64,000 bases of DNA from Cellvibrionaceae bacterium (GTDB taxonomy: Bacteria > Pseudomonadota > Gammaproteobacteria > Pseudomonadales > Cellvibrionaceae): the NCBI GenBank assembly GCA_021151695.1, contig JAGKWU010000004.1:62001-126000 (forward strand), written 5' to 3'. Below the pieces are notes generated by a model, which was not told where the DNA came from, did no database searches, and saw nothing but the letters and a program-made list of their open reading frames with translations. The translations under genes were made by a program, and so were the position numbers. Of this stretch, positions 26,484 to 36,056 are shown piece after piece; positions within the stretch are counted from its first letter, which is position 1; each line of letters begins with the position of its first letter.

Positions 26484-27017
26484 CTAACAAGGTTCTTGCA
26501 CAATACGAATCATTCCGGCCAAACTCACAGTTATTATCCGGGCAGCACTACCAGTACAGTGCGATACACTAAGCTTTAAGGATACAGCCGAGGTTCCCCC
26601 CAATACGCCTAATGACGCGAAACGAATGTAATCTCTGGTGGGATTGAAGGTATACATCGAATTAGTGGTTGATAAATCAAATCTTCGCAATATGGCCGCA
26701 TCATTCGACACTACCGGGGTAAGACTTTGGGATGCTGCTGTATCACTCACTACAAGCCACCCCTTGGCCCAGTCGGTACCACAGCCATTATTATCGTCAT
26801 TGCGTGGGCACAAGGTGACAAAGCTATTACGCTTAAGCGCTTCCGCACGAGCGAAATTAAGGGCAGCGACAAAATCATTGGCAATAGCAACTGACTTATT
26901 ATTAACAACAGTCCTGTCAAATCTTGGGGCTGCCACTATCAACACTATGCTAACCACTGCAATAGTTATCATGAGTTCAATAAGGGTAAACGCTCTTTGG
27001 CTGCGAACTGCGAACAT
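26484..27017 (-). CDS. FimT/FimU (GspH-like) minor pseudopilin, first gene of the pilin operon
   Basis: 177 residues with QRAFTLIELMITIAVVSIVL after a short basic leader; here A, not G, precedes the first F, a less usual prepilin cleavage residue. The mature part matches the GspH/FimT family (NFARAEALKRNSFVTLCPRND) and ends with a cysteine in the final pentad. It opens the leftward operon. In Pseudomonas fimU and fimT both sit at this end of the cluster, so either symbol could apply. Confidence 0.82.
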   Translation of the reverse strand: MFAVRSQRAFTLIELMITIAVVSIVLIVAAPRFDRTVVNNKSVAIANDFVAALNFARAEALKRNSFVTLCPRNDDNNGCGTDWAKGWLVVSDTAASQSLTPVVSNDAAILRRFDLSTTNSMYTFNPTRDYIRFASLGVLGGTSAVSLKLSVSHCTGSAARIITVSLAGMIRIVQEPC

Positions 27018-27199
27018 GGCGGGGCACCGTTATAAAAGAACTGCCGACAAATCGGATTAACCTGTCGATTTTATTAGCCAACCCTAACATATTCAGCTAG
27101 GATTCATGCCTCTCACGAGATATCTGGTCAACAAGGATGATGAACGGTTTAGCTTGGCGCCCCAATTAACATGGAGTCAGGCATGCACAAGGAGGACAA

Positions 27200-27727
27200 A
27201 TGCAACCCCGGGGATACACGTTAATTGAGCTGCTTTGCGCTATTGCAATCGTCGCTATTACACTGGCCTATGGCCTACCGAACCTAGCCAGTCAATTCCA
27301 TAAAACCCAAGTAGAGAATGTGACGCAGAGCCTGTTTGACTCTGTGCAACTTACCCGTTCACGCGCCGTTTTCGGCAATCAACGTATAACGTTGCGCAAA
27401 ACAGGTCGCTGGGAAGACGGCTGGGAAGTATTCGTCGATACGAATAACAATGGCCAAAGAGATGAGGGCGAAGAGCTTCTCCAGAAGCATGAAAAAATCA
27501 ATTCGGTAAAAATTAAAGCAGATCAACCACTGCGAAACTACATATCTTATATTAGTACAGGTCAAAGCCGAATGGCTGGTAATGCCAACAGTGGCGCTTT
27601 TCAAGCGGGCACACTTAAAATTTGCCCTATAGCTCAAGGCTCAGGATATACATTAATACTTGCCCCCTCAGGACGCATGAGAACGGAAACCCTCTCCCTG
27701 CAACAATGCAATGCTCTCGAACAATAA
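27200..27727 (+). CDS. Second FimT/FimU-like pseudopilin, divergent
   Basis: 175 residues beginning MQPRGYTLIELLCAIAIVAI (cleavage G/Y). The GspH-like core has QLTRSRAVFGNQRITL and an aspartate-rich turn (FVDTNNNGQRDEGEEL) typical of FimT-family pilins. A strong AAGGAGG ribosome-binding site precedes the ATG. It is transcribed away from the minor pilin operon and ends convergently against ispH, whereas in Pseudomonas the corresponding gene is co-directional. It could extend the priming complex or act in DNA uptake, as FimT does in some bacteria; that is inference. Confidence 0.82.
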   Translation: MQPRGYTLIELLCAIAIVAITLAYGLPNLASQFHKTQVENVTQSLFDSVQLTRSRAVFGNQRITLRKTGRWEDGWEVFVDTNNNGQRDEGEELLQKHEKINSVKIKADQPLRNYISYISTGQSRMAGNANSGAFQAGTLKICPIAQGSGYTLILAPSGRMRTETLSLQQCNALEQ

Positions 27728-27745
27728 CTTACCCAGCTCTGGCTT

Positions 27746-28690
27746 TTAGCCAGGCAAGCGCAATTCTTTCGGCAAAGAGAAGCTTATGTTTTCAGGCGTT
27801 CCATCCAACTCCTCCGGCACAGTAGCCCCACATTTTTGCAGCTTTTCGATCACTTGCCGCACTAGTACCTCTGGCGCAGATGCGCCGGCGGTAATGCCGA
27901 TACAGCTGCGATTTTTGATCCATTCCGGGCTGATATCCTCGGGACCGTCAATCAAATAAGCCTCAGTACCGCAACGCTCAGCAAGCTCACGCAGGCGGTT
28001 GGAGTTTGAGGAATTGGGAGAGCCTACTACCAATACCAGATCGCACTCCAATGCCAGTTGGCGCACGGCATCCTGGCGATTGGTGGTGGCGTAGCAGATG
28101 TCGTCTTTACGCGGCCCCTGAATGTTGGGGAATTTCTTGCGCAGTGCGTCAATGACCTTGGCAGTGTCGTCCATGGAAAGAGTTGTCTGGGTGACATAGG
28201 CCAGCGCATCCGGGTTATGAACTACCAACGCCTCCACATCACCTTCATCTTCCACCAGGTAAATCTGGCCACCTTTATCGGTGTTGTACTGCCCCATGGT
28301 GCCCTCCACTTCAGGATGACCTTCATGGCCAATCAGGATGCACTCGCGACCTTCGCGGCTGTAGCGGGTAACCTCGATATGCACTTTGGTGACTAGCGGA
28401 CAGGTAGCATCAAAGATTTTCAGGCCACGATTTTCCGCCTCGCTGCGTACGGCGCGGGATACGCCGTGGGCGCTGAAAATCAGGATGACGTTATCGGGAA
28501 CCTGGTCTACCTCTTCAACAAAAACAGCACCGCGCTCACGCAGGGAATCCACCACGAATTTGTTGTGCACGACTTCATGACGCACATAGATGGGCGCACC
28601 AAACACATCCAGCGCACGGTTAACTATGTCGATGGCGCGATCTACACCGGCGCAGAAGCCGCGCGGATTTGCCAGTTTAATTTGCGTCAT
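27746..28690 (-). CDS. ispH: IspH, HMBPP reductase
   Basis: Last enzyme of the MEP isoprenoid pathway, a [4Fe-4S] protein reducing HMBPP to IPP and DMAPP. The 314 residues begin MTQIKLANPRGFCAGVDRAI (first cluster cysteine C13 region), then FDATCPLVTKVH (second) and the third conserved cysteine in the C-terminal third (NRSCIGITAGASAPE). SNSNRL in the middle (SPNSSNSNRLRE) is the substrate-binding motif. It lies 21 bases after fkpB, part of the fkpB-ispH module. Confidence 0.97.
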   Translation of the reverse strand: MTQIKLANPRGFCAGVDRAIDIVNRALDVFGAPIYVRHEVVHNKFVVDSLRERGAVFVEEVDQVPDNVILIFSAHGVSRAVRSEAENRGLKIFDATCPLVTKVHIEVTRYSREGRECILIGHEGHPEVEGTMGQYNTDKGGQIYLVEDEGDVEALVVHNPDALAYVTQTTLSMDDTAKVIDALRKKFPNIQGPRKDDICYATTNRQDAVRQLALECDLVLVVGSPNSSNSNRLRELAERCGTEAYLIDGPEDISPEWIKNRSCIGITAGASAPEVLVRQVIEKLQKCGATVPEELDGTPENISFSLPKELRLPG

Positions 28691-28710
28691 GGGGATACCT
28701 CTTAAATCAA

Positions 28711-29160
28711 TCAGTGGACTTGCGCCGGTTCGATTTTGAGAATGGCTACGTCAAAAAATATCTCGCGGCCAGCCAGCGGGTGGTTGAAATCAACCACCAC
28801 CACATCGTCGTTAAAGCGTTTGACCACGCCGGGCAATTCAGTTTTTTGGGCATCGGCGAATGACAACATCAAGCCCTCTTCCAACTGGATATCCGCACCA
28901 AATTGGCTGCGTGCGATTTCCTGGATGTTATTGGGATTGCGCTGGCCAAAGCCGTGCTCCGGCTTAATCACCAGGGTTTTACGGTCGCCTTCTTGCAACC
29001 CAAAAATGGATTGCTCAAAACCTTGCAGCAAATTGCCATCCCCTACGGTAAAGGTGGCTGGCTCACGCTCAAAGTTGGAATCAATAACTTCGCCATCCGC
29101 CAGACGCAAAGCAAAATGCAGGGTTACGCGAGTGCCCTCGCCTATGACTAAATCACGCAT
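28711..29160 (-). CDS. fkpB: FkpB (SlpA), FKBP-type peptidyl-prolyl isomerase
   Basis: 149 residues of the SlyD-like FKBP family: VTLHFALRLADGEVIDSNFE, the flap region HGFGQRNPNNIQEI and the FKBP completion DFNHPLAGREIFFDVAIL. No metal-binding histidine tail, so FkpB, not SlyD. The start overlaps the lspA stop by eight bases, so translation is coupled; ispH follows. Cytoplasmic folding helper. Confidence 0.94.
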   Translation of the reverse strand: MRDLVIGEGTRVTLHFALRLADGEVIDSNFEREPATFTVGDGNLLQGFEQSIFGLQEGDRKTLVIKPEHGFGQRNPNNIQEIARSQFGADIQLEEGLMLSFADAQKTELPGVVKRFNDDVVVVDFNHPLAGREIFFDVAILKIEPAQVH

Positions 29161-29650
29161 TGGACTTCTTTTCTCTTACTAAAAACATCAAAGCGAGCAG
29201 AATTGCTGCTCCCAGTGTGATGGCGGAATCCGCCAGGTTGAACGCCGGCCAGTAATGATCTTGATAGTGGACCTCAATAAAATCCACCACATGGCCCAGC
29301 AAAATACGGTCGTACAGATTGCCCAGCGCGCCGCCTAAAATAAACGACAAGGCAAAAGCTTCCAGTCGGTTGGAACGGCAAACCCGTGCAATCCATCCCG
29401 ACAACAGCACGCTTGCGCCCAAGGCTATAGCGGCAAAAAACCAGCGTTGCCAGCCGCCCGCTTCTGCGAGAAAACTGAACGCTGCACCGAAATTGTGGCG
29501 CAGCGTCAGATTGAAAAAAGATGTAATGACTATCGGTTGATCGTAAACCAAATTGCTGGATGCCCAGTATTTACTGAGCTGATCCAGCACAACCACAGCT
29601 AACGCCGCCAAGTACCAATACCAGGCCTGACGAGGAACCTTTTTAAGCAT
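29153..29650 (-). CDS. lspA: LspA, lipoprotein signal peptidase
   Basis: Inner-membrane aspartyl protease that cleaves the signal peptide of diacylglyceryl-prolipoproteins (LptE here is a likely client). Four hydrophobic segments are visible, with the conserved blocks DQLSKYW, LRHNFGAAFSFL, GGALGNLYDRI and FNLADSAI; the aspartates of the last two are the catalytic pair. About 165 residues from ATG 29650. In-frame GTG and TTG codons lie between this and the ileS stop, so the exact start is uncertain, but coupling to ileS is clear. Confidence 0.95.
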   Translation of the reverse strand: MLKKVPRQAWYWYLAALAVVVLDQLSKYWASSNLVYDQPIVITSFFNLTLRHNFGAAFSFLAEAGGWQRWFFAAIALGASVLLSGWIARVCRSNRLEAFALSFILGGALGNLYDRILLGHVVDFIEVHYQDHYWPAFNLADSAITLGAAILLALMFLVREKKSNA

Positions 29651-29662
29651 CACTAACACCAA

Positions 29663-32461
29663 TTACGCAAACAAACGCTGCTCGCCTTTGCCATCTACAT
29701 TTTCTACGCAGCGCAGGCAGATCTCGGCATGGGCAGTGTTTGCGCCCACGTCCGCACGGTGATGCCAGCAGCGCGCGCACTTGGTGTGCTCGGATTTCTT
29801 CACAGCGACTTGCAAACCGACAACCTCAGTGGCTTCGGCATTTTGCGCTTCACCCAGTGAACGAAGTTCGGCAGTAGAAGTGATCAATACAAAACGCAGT
29901 TCATTCGCCAACTTGCCCAGCTCGGTCTGCAATTTGTCATCGCAGTAAAGCACCACTTCTGCACCCAGAGAGCCGCCAACCTCACCTGCAGCACGCTTCG
30001 CTTCAAGCACTTTATTTACGGCAGTTTTCACTTCCGCCACTAAATCCCAATATTCACTGCTGAAGGAATCTGCTGGCACTGATGGCAATTGATACCACTC
30101 GGCAGTGAATACAGTTGCATCGCGTTCGCCAGCGATTTCTTTCCAGATTTCGTCAGCAGTAAAACTCAGGATGGGCGCAATCCAACGCACCATGGCTTCG
30201 ATCACATGCTGCAGTGCGGTTTGCGCGGAGCGACGCGCAAGCGCATCGGCTTTAATGGTGTACTGGCGATCTTTGATGATATCCAGATAGAAACCGCCCA
30301 GCTCAACCACACAGAAGTTGTGCAATTTTTGGTAGATCAAATGCAGGTTGTAATTGTTGTAGGCATCGATGATTTCCTGTTGCAATTGCGCGGTGCGGCC
30401 GACAATCCAGCGATCCAGTTGCAACATATCTTCCATAGCTACCGCATCAGTGGCCGGATTAAAGCCTGTGAGATTGGACAGGATAAAACGTGCCGTGTTG
30501 CGGATACGACGATAAGAATCGGCGGTGCGCTTGAGGATCTCATCAGACACACTCATCTCAGTGCTGAAATCGGTGGCAGCAACCCACAAACGCAACACAT
30601 CAGCACCCAGGTCATTCATCACTTTTTGCGGCGACATTACGTTACCGATGGACTTGGACATTTTGCGGCCTTCCGCATCTACCACAAAGCCGTGGGTCAG
30701 CACAGTTTTGTAGGGCGGTACGGCGTGCATGGCCATAGAGGTCTTGAGCGATGACTGGAACCAGCCGCGGTGTTGATCTGAACCTTCAAGATACAAATCT
30801 GCAGGGAAGCGCAGGCCAGCGCGCTTGGCCAATACAGCGTAATGAGTCACACCGGAATCGAACCACACGTCCAGCGTATCGGTCACTTTTTGGTAGCTGT
30901 CCGCTTCATCGCCGAGCAATTCTTTTGCATCCAATTCGAACCAAGCGTCCATCCCGCCCTGCTCTACTTTTTTCGCAACCGCTTCGATCAGTTCGGACGT
31001 TTTTGGATGCAGCTCTTGGGTTTCTTTGTGAACGAACAGCGCGATAGGCACACCCCAGGTACGCTGACGGGAGATACACCAGTCAGGCGAGGTCGCGAGC
31101 ATGGCATCGATACGAGCCTTGCCCCAATCAGGCACCCACTGCACGCCTTCAACTGCATCAGCAACCTGATCGCGCAGGTTGTTTTTGCTCATGCTCACAA
31201 ACCATTGTGGCGTGGCGCGGAAGATCAGCGGCGTCTTGGTGCGCCAGCAGTGCGGGAAGCTGTGCACCAGCTTGCCCTGTGCGAGCAACGCATTTTTTTC
31301 GATCAACAAATTGATAACTTTTTCGTCGACTTTGTAAACGTGATCGCCAGCGAAAATTTCTACATTAGGACGATAGTAGCCGTTGTCGTCGATGTAGTTG
31401 AGCGTGCCGATTCCGTATTTCACACCCACATTAAAGTCGTCAGCGCCGTGGTCGGGCGCTGTGTGTACAAAGCCGGTACCTGCGTCGGTAGTTACGTGAT
31501 CACCTAGGATCACCGGCACTTGGCGATTGTAAAAAGGATGTTGCAGCAGCAGATTTTCCAGCGCGGCGCCTTTTACGTGGCCGACGATTTGATGGGCTTC
31601 GGCTTTTGCGCGACCCAATACATTTGTCACCAGCGCTTCGGCAACAAGTAAACGCGTATCGCCTACTTGCACCAATACATAATCCACTTCGGCACCAGCG
31701 GATACAGCTTGGTTCGCAGGCAATGTCCATGGAGTGGTGGTCCAAATCACCAACGCGATTTCGCCGGAGCCACTCAGACCTTCGATTTTGCTGGCAACAG
31801 CTGCTTGATCGACGAACACAAATTTCACGTCGATGGAGAATGAAGTTTTATCCTGATACTCAACTTCCGCTTCCGCCAAAGCCGAACCGCCCACCACACT
31901 CCAGTACACAGGCTTGAAACCTTTGTGCAAATGGCCATTCTCGGCGATTTTGCCCAGGGCGCGGATGATGTCGGCTTCGAATGTGTAATCCATGGTGAGG
32001 TAAGGATTATCCCAATCCCCCAGCACACCAAGACGCACAAAGTCAGTCTTTTGGCCGGCGAGTTGTTTGGCGGCGTATTCGCGGCATTTATCGCGGAAGG
32101 TTTTTACATCCACTTTATCGCCGGCTTTGCCGAGTTTTTTCTCCACATTGTGTTCGATGGGCAAACCGTGGCAGTCCCAACCTGGCACATAGGGCGAATC
32201 AAAACCGCTCAGGGTTTTGCTTTTGACAATAATGTCTTTGAGGATTTTGTTGACCGCGTGGCCGATATGGATATCGCCGTTGGCGTAAGGCGGGCCATCG
32301 TGCAGGATGAACTGGTCACGGCCGGCGCGGGCGCTGCGAATTTGCTGGTAGACATCATTCGCTTGCCATTGTTTAAGCATGTCCGGCTCGCGCTGCGCGA
32401 GGTTTGCCTTCATGGCAAAACCGGTGGTGGGTAAGTTCAATGTTGCTTTGTAATCAGTCAT
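29663..32461 (-). CDS. ileS: IleS, isoleucyl-tRNA synthetase
   Basis: Class I synthetase of about 932 residues. Class signature HIGH appears as PPYANGDIHIGHA, KMSKS as GRKMSKSIGNV. An editing CP1 domain (TTTPWTLPANQAVS) lies between them, and a C-terminal zinc finger is visible (KCARCWHHRADVG with CLRCVENV). Start: ATG 32461; a TTG three codons upstream is in frame but unlikely. Embedded in the ribF-ileS-lspA-fkpB-ispH run, the standard gammaproteobacterial order. Confidence 0.97.
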   Translation of the reverse strand: MTDYKATLNLPTTGFAMKANLAQREPDMLKQWQANDVYQQIRSARAGRDQFILHDGPPYANGDIHIGHAVNKILKDIIVKSKTLSGFDSPYVPGWDCHGLPIEHNVEKKLGKAGDKVDVKTFRDKCREYAAKQLAGQKTDFVRLGVLGDWDNPYLTMDYTFEADIIRALGKIAENGHLHKGFKPVYWSVVGGSALAEAEVEYQDKTSFSIDVKFVFVDQAAVASKIEGLSGSGEIALVIWTTTPWTLPANQAVSAGAEVDYVLVQVGDTRLLVAEALVTNVLGRAKAEAHQIVGHVKGAALENLLLQHPFYNRQVPVILGDHVTTDAGTGFVHTAPDHGADDFNVGVKYGIGTLNYIDDNGYYRPNVEIFAGDHVYKVDEKVINLLIEKNALLAQGKLVHSFPHCWRTKTPLIFRATPQWFVSMSKNNLRDQVADAVEGVQWVPDWGKARIDAMLATSPDWCISRQRTWGVPIALFVHKETQELHPKTSELIEAVAKKVEQGGMDAWFELDAKELLGDEADSYQKVTDTLDVWFDSGVTHYAVLAKRAGLRFPADLYLEGSDQHRGWFQSSLKTSMAMHAVPPYKTVLTHGFVVDAEGRKMSKSIGNVMSPQKVMNDLGADVLRLWVAATDFSTEMSVSDEILKRTADSYRRIRNTARFILSNLTGFNPATDAVAMEDMLQLDRWIVGRTAQLQQEIIDAYNNYNLHLIYQKLHNFCVVELGGFYLDIIKDRQYTIKADALARRSAQTALQHVIEAMVRWIAPILSFTADEIWKEIAGERDATVFTAEWYQLPSVPADSFSSEYWDLVAEVKTAVNKVLEAKRAAGEVGGSLGAEVVLYCDDKLQTELGKLANELRFVLITSTAELRSLGEAQNAEATEVVGLQVAVKKSEHTKCARCWHHRADVGANTAHAEICLRCVENVDGKGEQRLFA

Positions 32462-32512
32462 CGCGGTCAACTTATGTTGTCAAAACTAAAATATTCACAT
32501 TCGAGTTACGAT

Positions 32513-33466
32513 TTACGCCGGTTTAAAAAAATCCCTGGCTTGCGCTATATCGGTTTGCAGTTGCGCTTTTAATTCATCCAATGAAGCAAACTTTTGTTCG
32601 TCGCGCAGTTTGCGCTTGAAAACCACATCGATCACAGCACCGTAAATGCTGCGACCAAAATCAAACAGATGGACTTCCAACAGCGGCTTTTTGCTGCCAT
32701 CCACCGTGGGGCGCACACCTATATTGGCAACACCCTGCACTAGTTCACCATCGACAAATGTCACTGTCACGGCAAATACGCCGTGCAGTGGAGAGCGATA
32801 GCGGCGCAGATCTACGTTCGCCGTGGGCACCCCCAACTGGCGACCTAATTGTTTGCCGTAAACCACGCGGCCATGAATGCTGTACTCCTTGCCGAGCAGA
32901 TTGGCGGCTTCGACAAAATCACCGGCCTCCAGCAGCTGGCGAATGCGGGTGCTGCTGACCCGCGCACCATCTATTTCGAGTGTATGAGTGTCGCTTACGC
33001 TAAATCCAAGCTCTTGGCCTTTGCTTTGGAGCAGCGCGAAATCACCGCGCCTGTCGCAGCCGAAGCGGAAGTCGTCACCGACGACCAAATGTTTGATATC
33101 CAGGCCATCAACTAACACGCGCTGGATAAAGTCTTCCGCCGAGAGGCTGCGCATCTGCTGGTTAAAGTGCAGGCAGACTACGCGATCCACACCCGCCGCC
33201 CAGAGCGCATTGACCTTTTCGCGCAGGCGCATCAGGCGCGCCGGGGCTTTGTCGGCCGAGAAGAACTCATGGGGTTGGGGTTCAAAGACGATAGCCACGG
33301 TGGGCAACTGGCGCTGGCGAGCGGTTTCGATCAGTTGGTGCAGTATCGCCTGATGGCCTAAATGCACCCCGTCAAACGAGCCAATAGTCGCCACACAGCC
33401 GCGGTGGGCGGGGCGAAGATTGTGTAAACCGCGTATGAATTCTCGTTGGCCTTGCTGCACGGGCAC
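32513..33466 (-). CDS. ribF: RibF, bifunctional riboflavin kinase/FAD synthetase
   Basis: Converts riboflavin to FMN and then FAD. 317 residues: N-terminal nucleotidyltransferase half with GSFDGVHLGHQAIL, VGDDFRFGCDRRGD and the SSTRIRQLL motif; C-terminal riboflavin kinase half with GRVVYGKQLGRQLGVPTAN and the short LLEVHLFDFGRSIYG strand. The start is a GTG (33466, or a second GTG two codons later), unusual beside its ATG-starting neighbours; an AGG lies about six bases upstream. No FMN riboswitch is apparent. Confidence 0.94.
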   Translation of the reverse strand: MPVQQGQREFIRGLHNLRPAHRGCVATIGSFDGVHLGHQAILHQLIETARQRQLPTVAIVFEPQPHEFFSADKAPARLMRLREKVNALWAAGVDRVVCLHFNQQMRSLSAEDFIQRVLVDGLDIKHLVVGDDFRFGCDRRGDFALLQSKGQELGFSVSDTHTLEIDGARVSSTRIRQLLEAGDFVEAANLLGKEYSIHGRVVYGKQLGRQLGVPTANVDLRRYRSPLHGVFAVTVTFVDGELVQGVANIGVRPTVDGSKKPLLEVHLFDFGRSIYGAVIDVVFKRKLRDEQKFASLDELKAQLQTDIAQARDFFKPA

Positions 33467-33526
33467 CGCTACCTGCTTGTCCTGATTGAAAGGGCGAGAA
33501 GTATACAGGAGGCTTGCGCCCCTCGG

Positions 33527-35122
33527 CTAATGAGGGGCGCGAAAATCTTTCAGACGGAAGCCAGATATCACCAAGCCCAATAGGTAGGCTGATATACCGG
33601 CCACACACAAGATCGTCAGGTGCAGTATGCGCGGCCAGATGCCCCAGGCGTGCCAGTCGTTAAAATAATGCAGGCCAACCAGCAGCACAATCGCCATTAA
33701 CAGGTTGGAGAAGCCGTAGCGCAGCCAGGTTTTGCCCCAGTTGGCCGCCGGCATATAAACCTGCTGGCGATGCAGGCCACGATAGAGCAACCAGGCATTA
33801 ACGTAGGCCGCCAGCGCCGTGGACAGCGCCAAGCCCACATGGCCTATGTGCCAGTAAACATTGAGAGGCACCACTATCACCGCCTTGATAGCGATATTGG
33901 AGGCAATGGCGATCATGCCGATACGCACCGGGGTTTTCATGTCCTGACGGGCAAAGTAGCCGGGCGCCAGCACTTTGATCAGCATAAAACCCAACAGCCC
34001 AAGCACATAAGATTGCAAGCTATAGGACGACATAAGCGCGTCGTGCAAGGTCAAATGACCATGCTGGAAAAGCGTGAGGATGATGGGTTCCGCCAGGATC
34101 ACCAGCGCCAGGGTGGCCGGCAAGGCGATCAAGACAATCAGGCGAATCGCCCAATCCAGCGTATGGCTAAAGCGCTCGGCCGATGCTGAAGCATGCAGGC
34201 GCGAGAGGCTGGGCATAATCACAGTCGCAATAGCCACGGCGAAAATCCCCAAGGGCAACTCCACCAAGCGGTCGGAATAAAACAGCCAGCTCACACTACC
34301 TTCGGGCAACCAGGAGGCGATGATGGAATCCAGCATCAGGTTAATCTGACTGACTGACACCCCGAAAATCGCCGGCGCCATCAGCGCTAAAATGCGTTTT
34401 ACGCCCGGATCTTTCCAATCGATTTTGGGTGCCGGCAGCAGGTGAACCTGCTTGAGGAACGGCAGCTGGAAGACAAAAGAGATAACACCGGCAATCAATA
34501 CACTCCAGGCCAAGGCAAAAGCAGGCGATGAGAACCAGGGCGCCGCCACCAATGCAGCGAAAATCATGCAGATATTAAGCAGTACTGGTGTAAAGGCCGG
34601 TATGGCGAAGCGGTCATAGCTGTTGAGGATGGCCCCGGCAAAACCGCTGAGCGAAATCAGCATTAAATAAGGAAAGGTGATGCGAATCAGCTCGGTAAGT
34701 AGTGCAAACTTTTCCGTGTTGGCATAAAAGCCGGGAGCGAAAACAAAGGCCAGTACAGGAGCGCCCATCACCGCCAGCAAAGTCACCAGCATCAGCGCCG
34801 CCCCCAGGCAACCGGACACATGATTGACCAAATGCTGCAGCGCCGCGTGGGAGCCCTTTTCGCGATACTCCGAAAGCACAGGCACAAATGCTTGGGAGAA
34901 AGCGCCCTCAGAAAACAAACGGCGGAAGAAGTTAGGGATTTTAAAGGCGAGGAAAAACGCATCCGCCGAACCACCGGCACCGAGGAAGTGCGCAAGCACC
35001 TGGTCGCGCACCAATCCCAGCACGCGCGACATCATGGTCATGGAGCCGGTGATTAAACTGGAGCGCAACATACTGCGCTTGGGTGTGGCAACAATAGGCG
35101 GGGTAGTCTGGGGTTCGGACAC
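33527..35122 (-). CDS. murJ: MurJ, lipid II flippase
   Basis: Inner-membrane MOP-superfamily protein that flips lipid II. 531 residues with about 14 hydrophobic helices and conserved family sequences: SRVLGLVRDQVLAHFLG, DAFFLAFKIPNFFRRLFSEG and FAVAIATVIMPSLSR. The start is GTG 35122, with AAGGA six to seven bases upstream. It precedes ribF by 60 bases in the same direction. rpsT, often nearby in Pseudomonas, is not in the window. Confidence 0.95.
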   Translation of the reverse strand: MSEPQTTPPIVATPKRSMLRSSLITGSMTMMSRVLGLVRDQVLAHFLGAGGSADAFFLAFKIPNFFRRLFSEGAFSQAFVPVLSEYREKGSHAALQHLVNHVSGCLGAALMLVTLLAVMGAPVLAFVFAPGFYANTEKFALLTELIRITFPYLMLISLSGFAGAILNSYDRFAIPAFTPVLLNICMIFAALVAAPWFSSPAFALAWSVLIAGVISFVFQLPFLKQVHLLPAPKIDWKDPGVKRILALMAPAIFGVSVSQINLMLDSIIASWLPEGSVSWLFYSDRLVELPLGIFAVAIATVIMPSLSRLHASASAERFSHTLDWAIRLIVLIALPATLALVILAEPIILTLFQHGHLTLHDALMSSYSLQSYVLGLLGFMLIKVLAPGYFARQDMKTPVRIGMIAIASNIAIKAVIVVPLNVYWHIGHVGLALSTALAAYVNAWLLYRGLHRQQVYMPAANWGKTWLRYGFSNLLMAIVLLVGLHYFNDWHAWGIWPRILHLTILCVAGISAYLLGLVISGFRLKDFRAPH

Positions 35123-35255
35123 AACACATCCTTAGACAATAATGAAATGGCGACAATCAAAGTCGCGCATTATCTACTGTCTCGCGGTCAAGATATAGCG
35201 ATCCTGCCAGTTGTCCTTCAATCTTCTAGTCGCTGAACTCCCAAACAATCAGTGA

Positions 35256-35897
35256 CTAGAACTGATATTCCACCGCCAGACCAAGGGTGTCCAGCTTGAA
35301 ATCGCCCACATCATTGCGGCGCGCCTCCAGACGCAGTTTCAACTCGTCACTCAACTGATAACTGGCACCCAGGCCGTAGAGCAAGCCCTGGTCATCATAG
35401 CTGTTGCGCACCAGTAAGCTGCCGGATTGCTCCGAGAAGCCGCCCGAGAGCGTGCTTTTGTAATCCATAGCGGTCACACCCAACACACCAAACACAGACC
35501 AATCCTCACCCAATTGTTTGCTAAACACACCGGCAAGGCTCACGCCCTTGGCATCAATTGTCTGGGTATCGTTGGGTTTGACTATATAAACGATTCCGTC
35601 TTTCAACTTAAACGTGTCTGTACCGCTACCGAAATCCGCCAACCCCAGCTCAATCGCAAACCAATTGCTAAAGCTATACCCCAAGTGCAAGCCGTAACCA
35701 GTATCACTATCGCCAAAGCTTTGCCCGGGAGCAAAACTGCTACTGGCGCTTGGTCCGGGACCAGAAAAATCTGTCGCCAGTAAATCTACTCCCAAATAAA
35801 ACTGTCCAGCTTCCGCTAACGCACCTTGCGCCATCAATGCCACAGCCGCAGCACCACATAAACCACGCATTTTTTTCACAGCGAATGCTTTCGTCAC
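35256..35897 (-). CDS. Outer-membrane beta-barrel protein (OmpA-like/OmpW-like)
   Basis: 213 residues with a signal peptide ending in GALA, then alternating amphipathic strands with aromatic girdles (QFYLGVDLLATDF, GYGLHLGYSFSNWFAIELGL, GLGASYQLSDELKLRLEARR) and a C-terminal phenylalanine (LAVEYQF), the BAM recognition signature. This is the small eight-stranded barrel class often annotated as OmpA-like transmembrane domain. No peptidoglycan-binding domain. Specific role unknown. Single gene with its own upstream region. Confidence 0.72.
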   Translation of the reverse strand: MTKAFAVKKMRGLCGAAAVALMAQGALAEAGQFYLGVDLLATDFSGPGPSASSSFAPGQSFGDSDTGYGLHLGYSFSNWFAIELGLADFGSGTDTFKLKDGIVYIVKPNDTQTIDAKGVSLAGVFSKQLGEDWSVFGVLGVTAMDYKSTLSGGFSEQSGSLLVRNSYDDQGLLYGLGASYQLSDELKLRLEARRNDVGDFKLDTLGLAVEYQF

Positions 35898-36056
35898 AGT
35901 TAACTCCCCATTGTCAGTTTATAAAGCGCACCTGAGGTACGCATCCCGGCATTTGCACTGGAATGGGCTCAGTATAAAAATATGGCCTTCGGGGAAATAG
36001 GCGATATTTGCACGCAATTGTTAAAAACTGTAGGCCTCACCTGGCACTGGCATTTG

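Noticed and set aside
30089..31507. Two plus-strand open frames of 221 codons each
   Set aside because: Antisense shadows of ileS, which has all class I synthetase motifs in the minus frame.
32462..32470. TTG start three codons upstream of ileS
   Set aside because: The ATG at 32461 fits the family N-terminus, and no ribosome-binding site favours the TTG.
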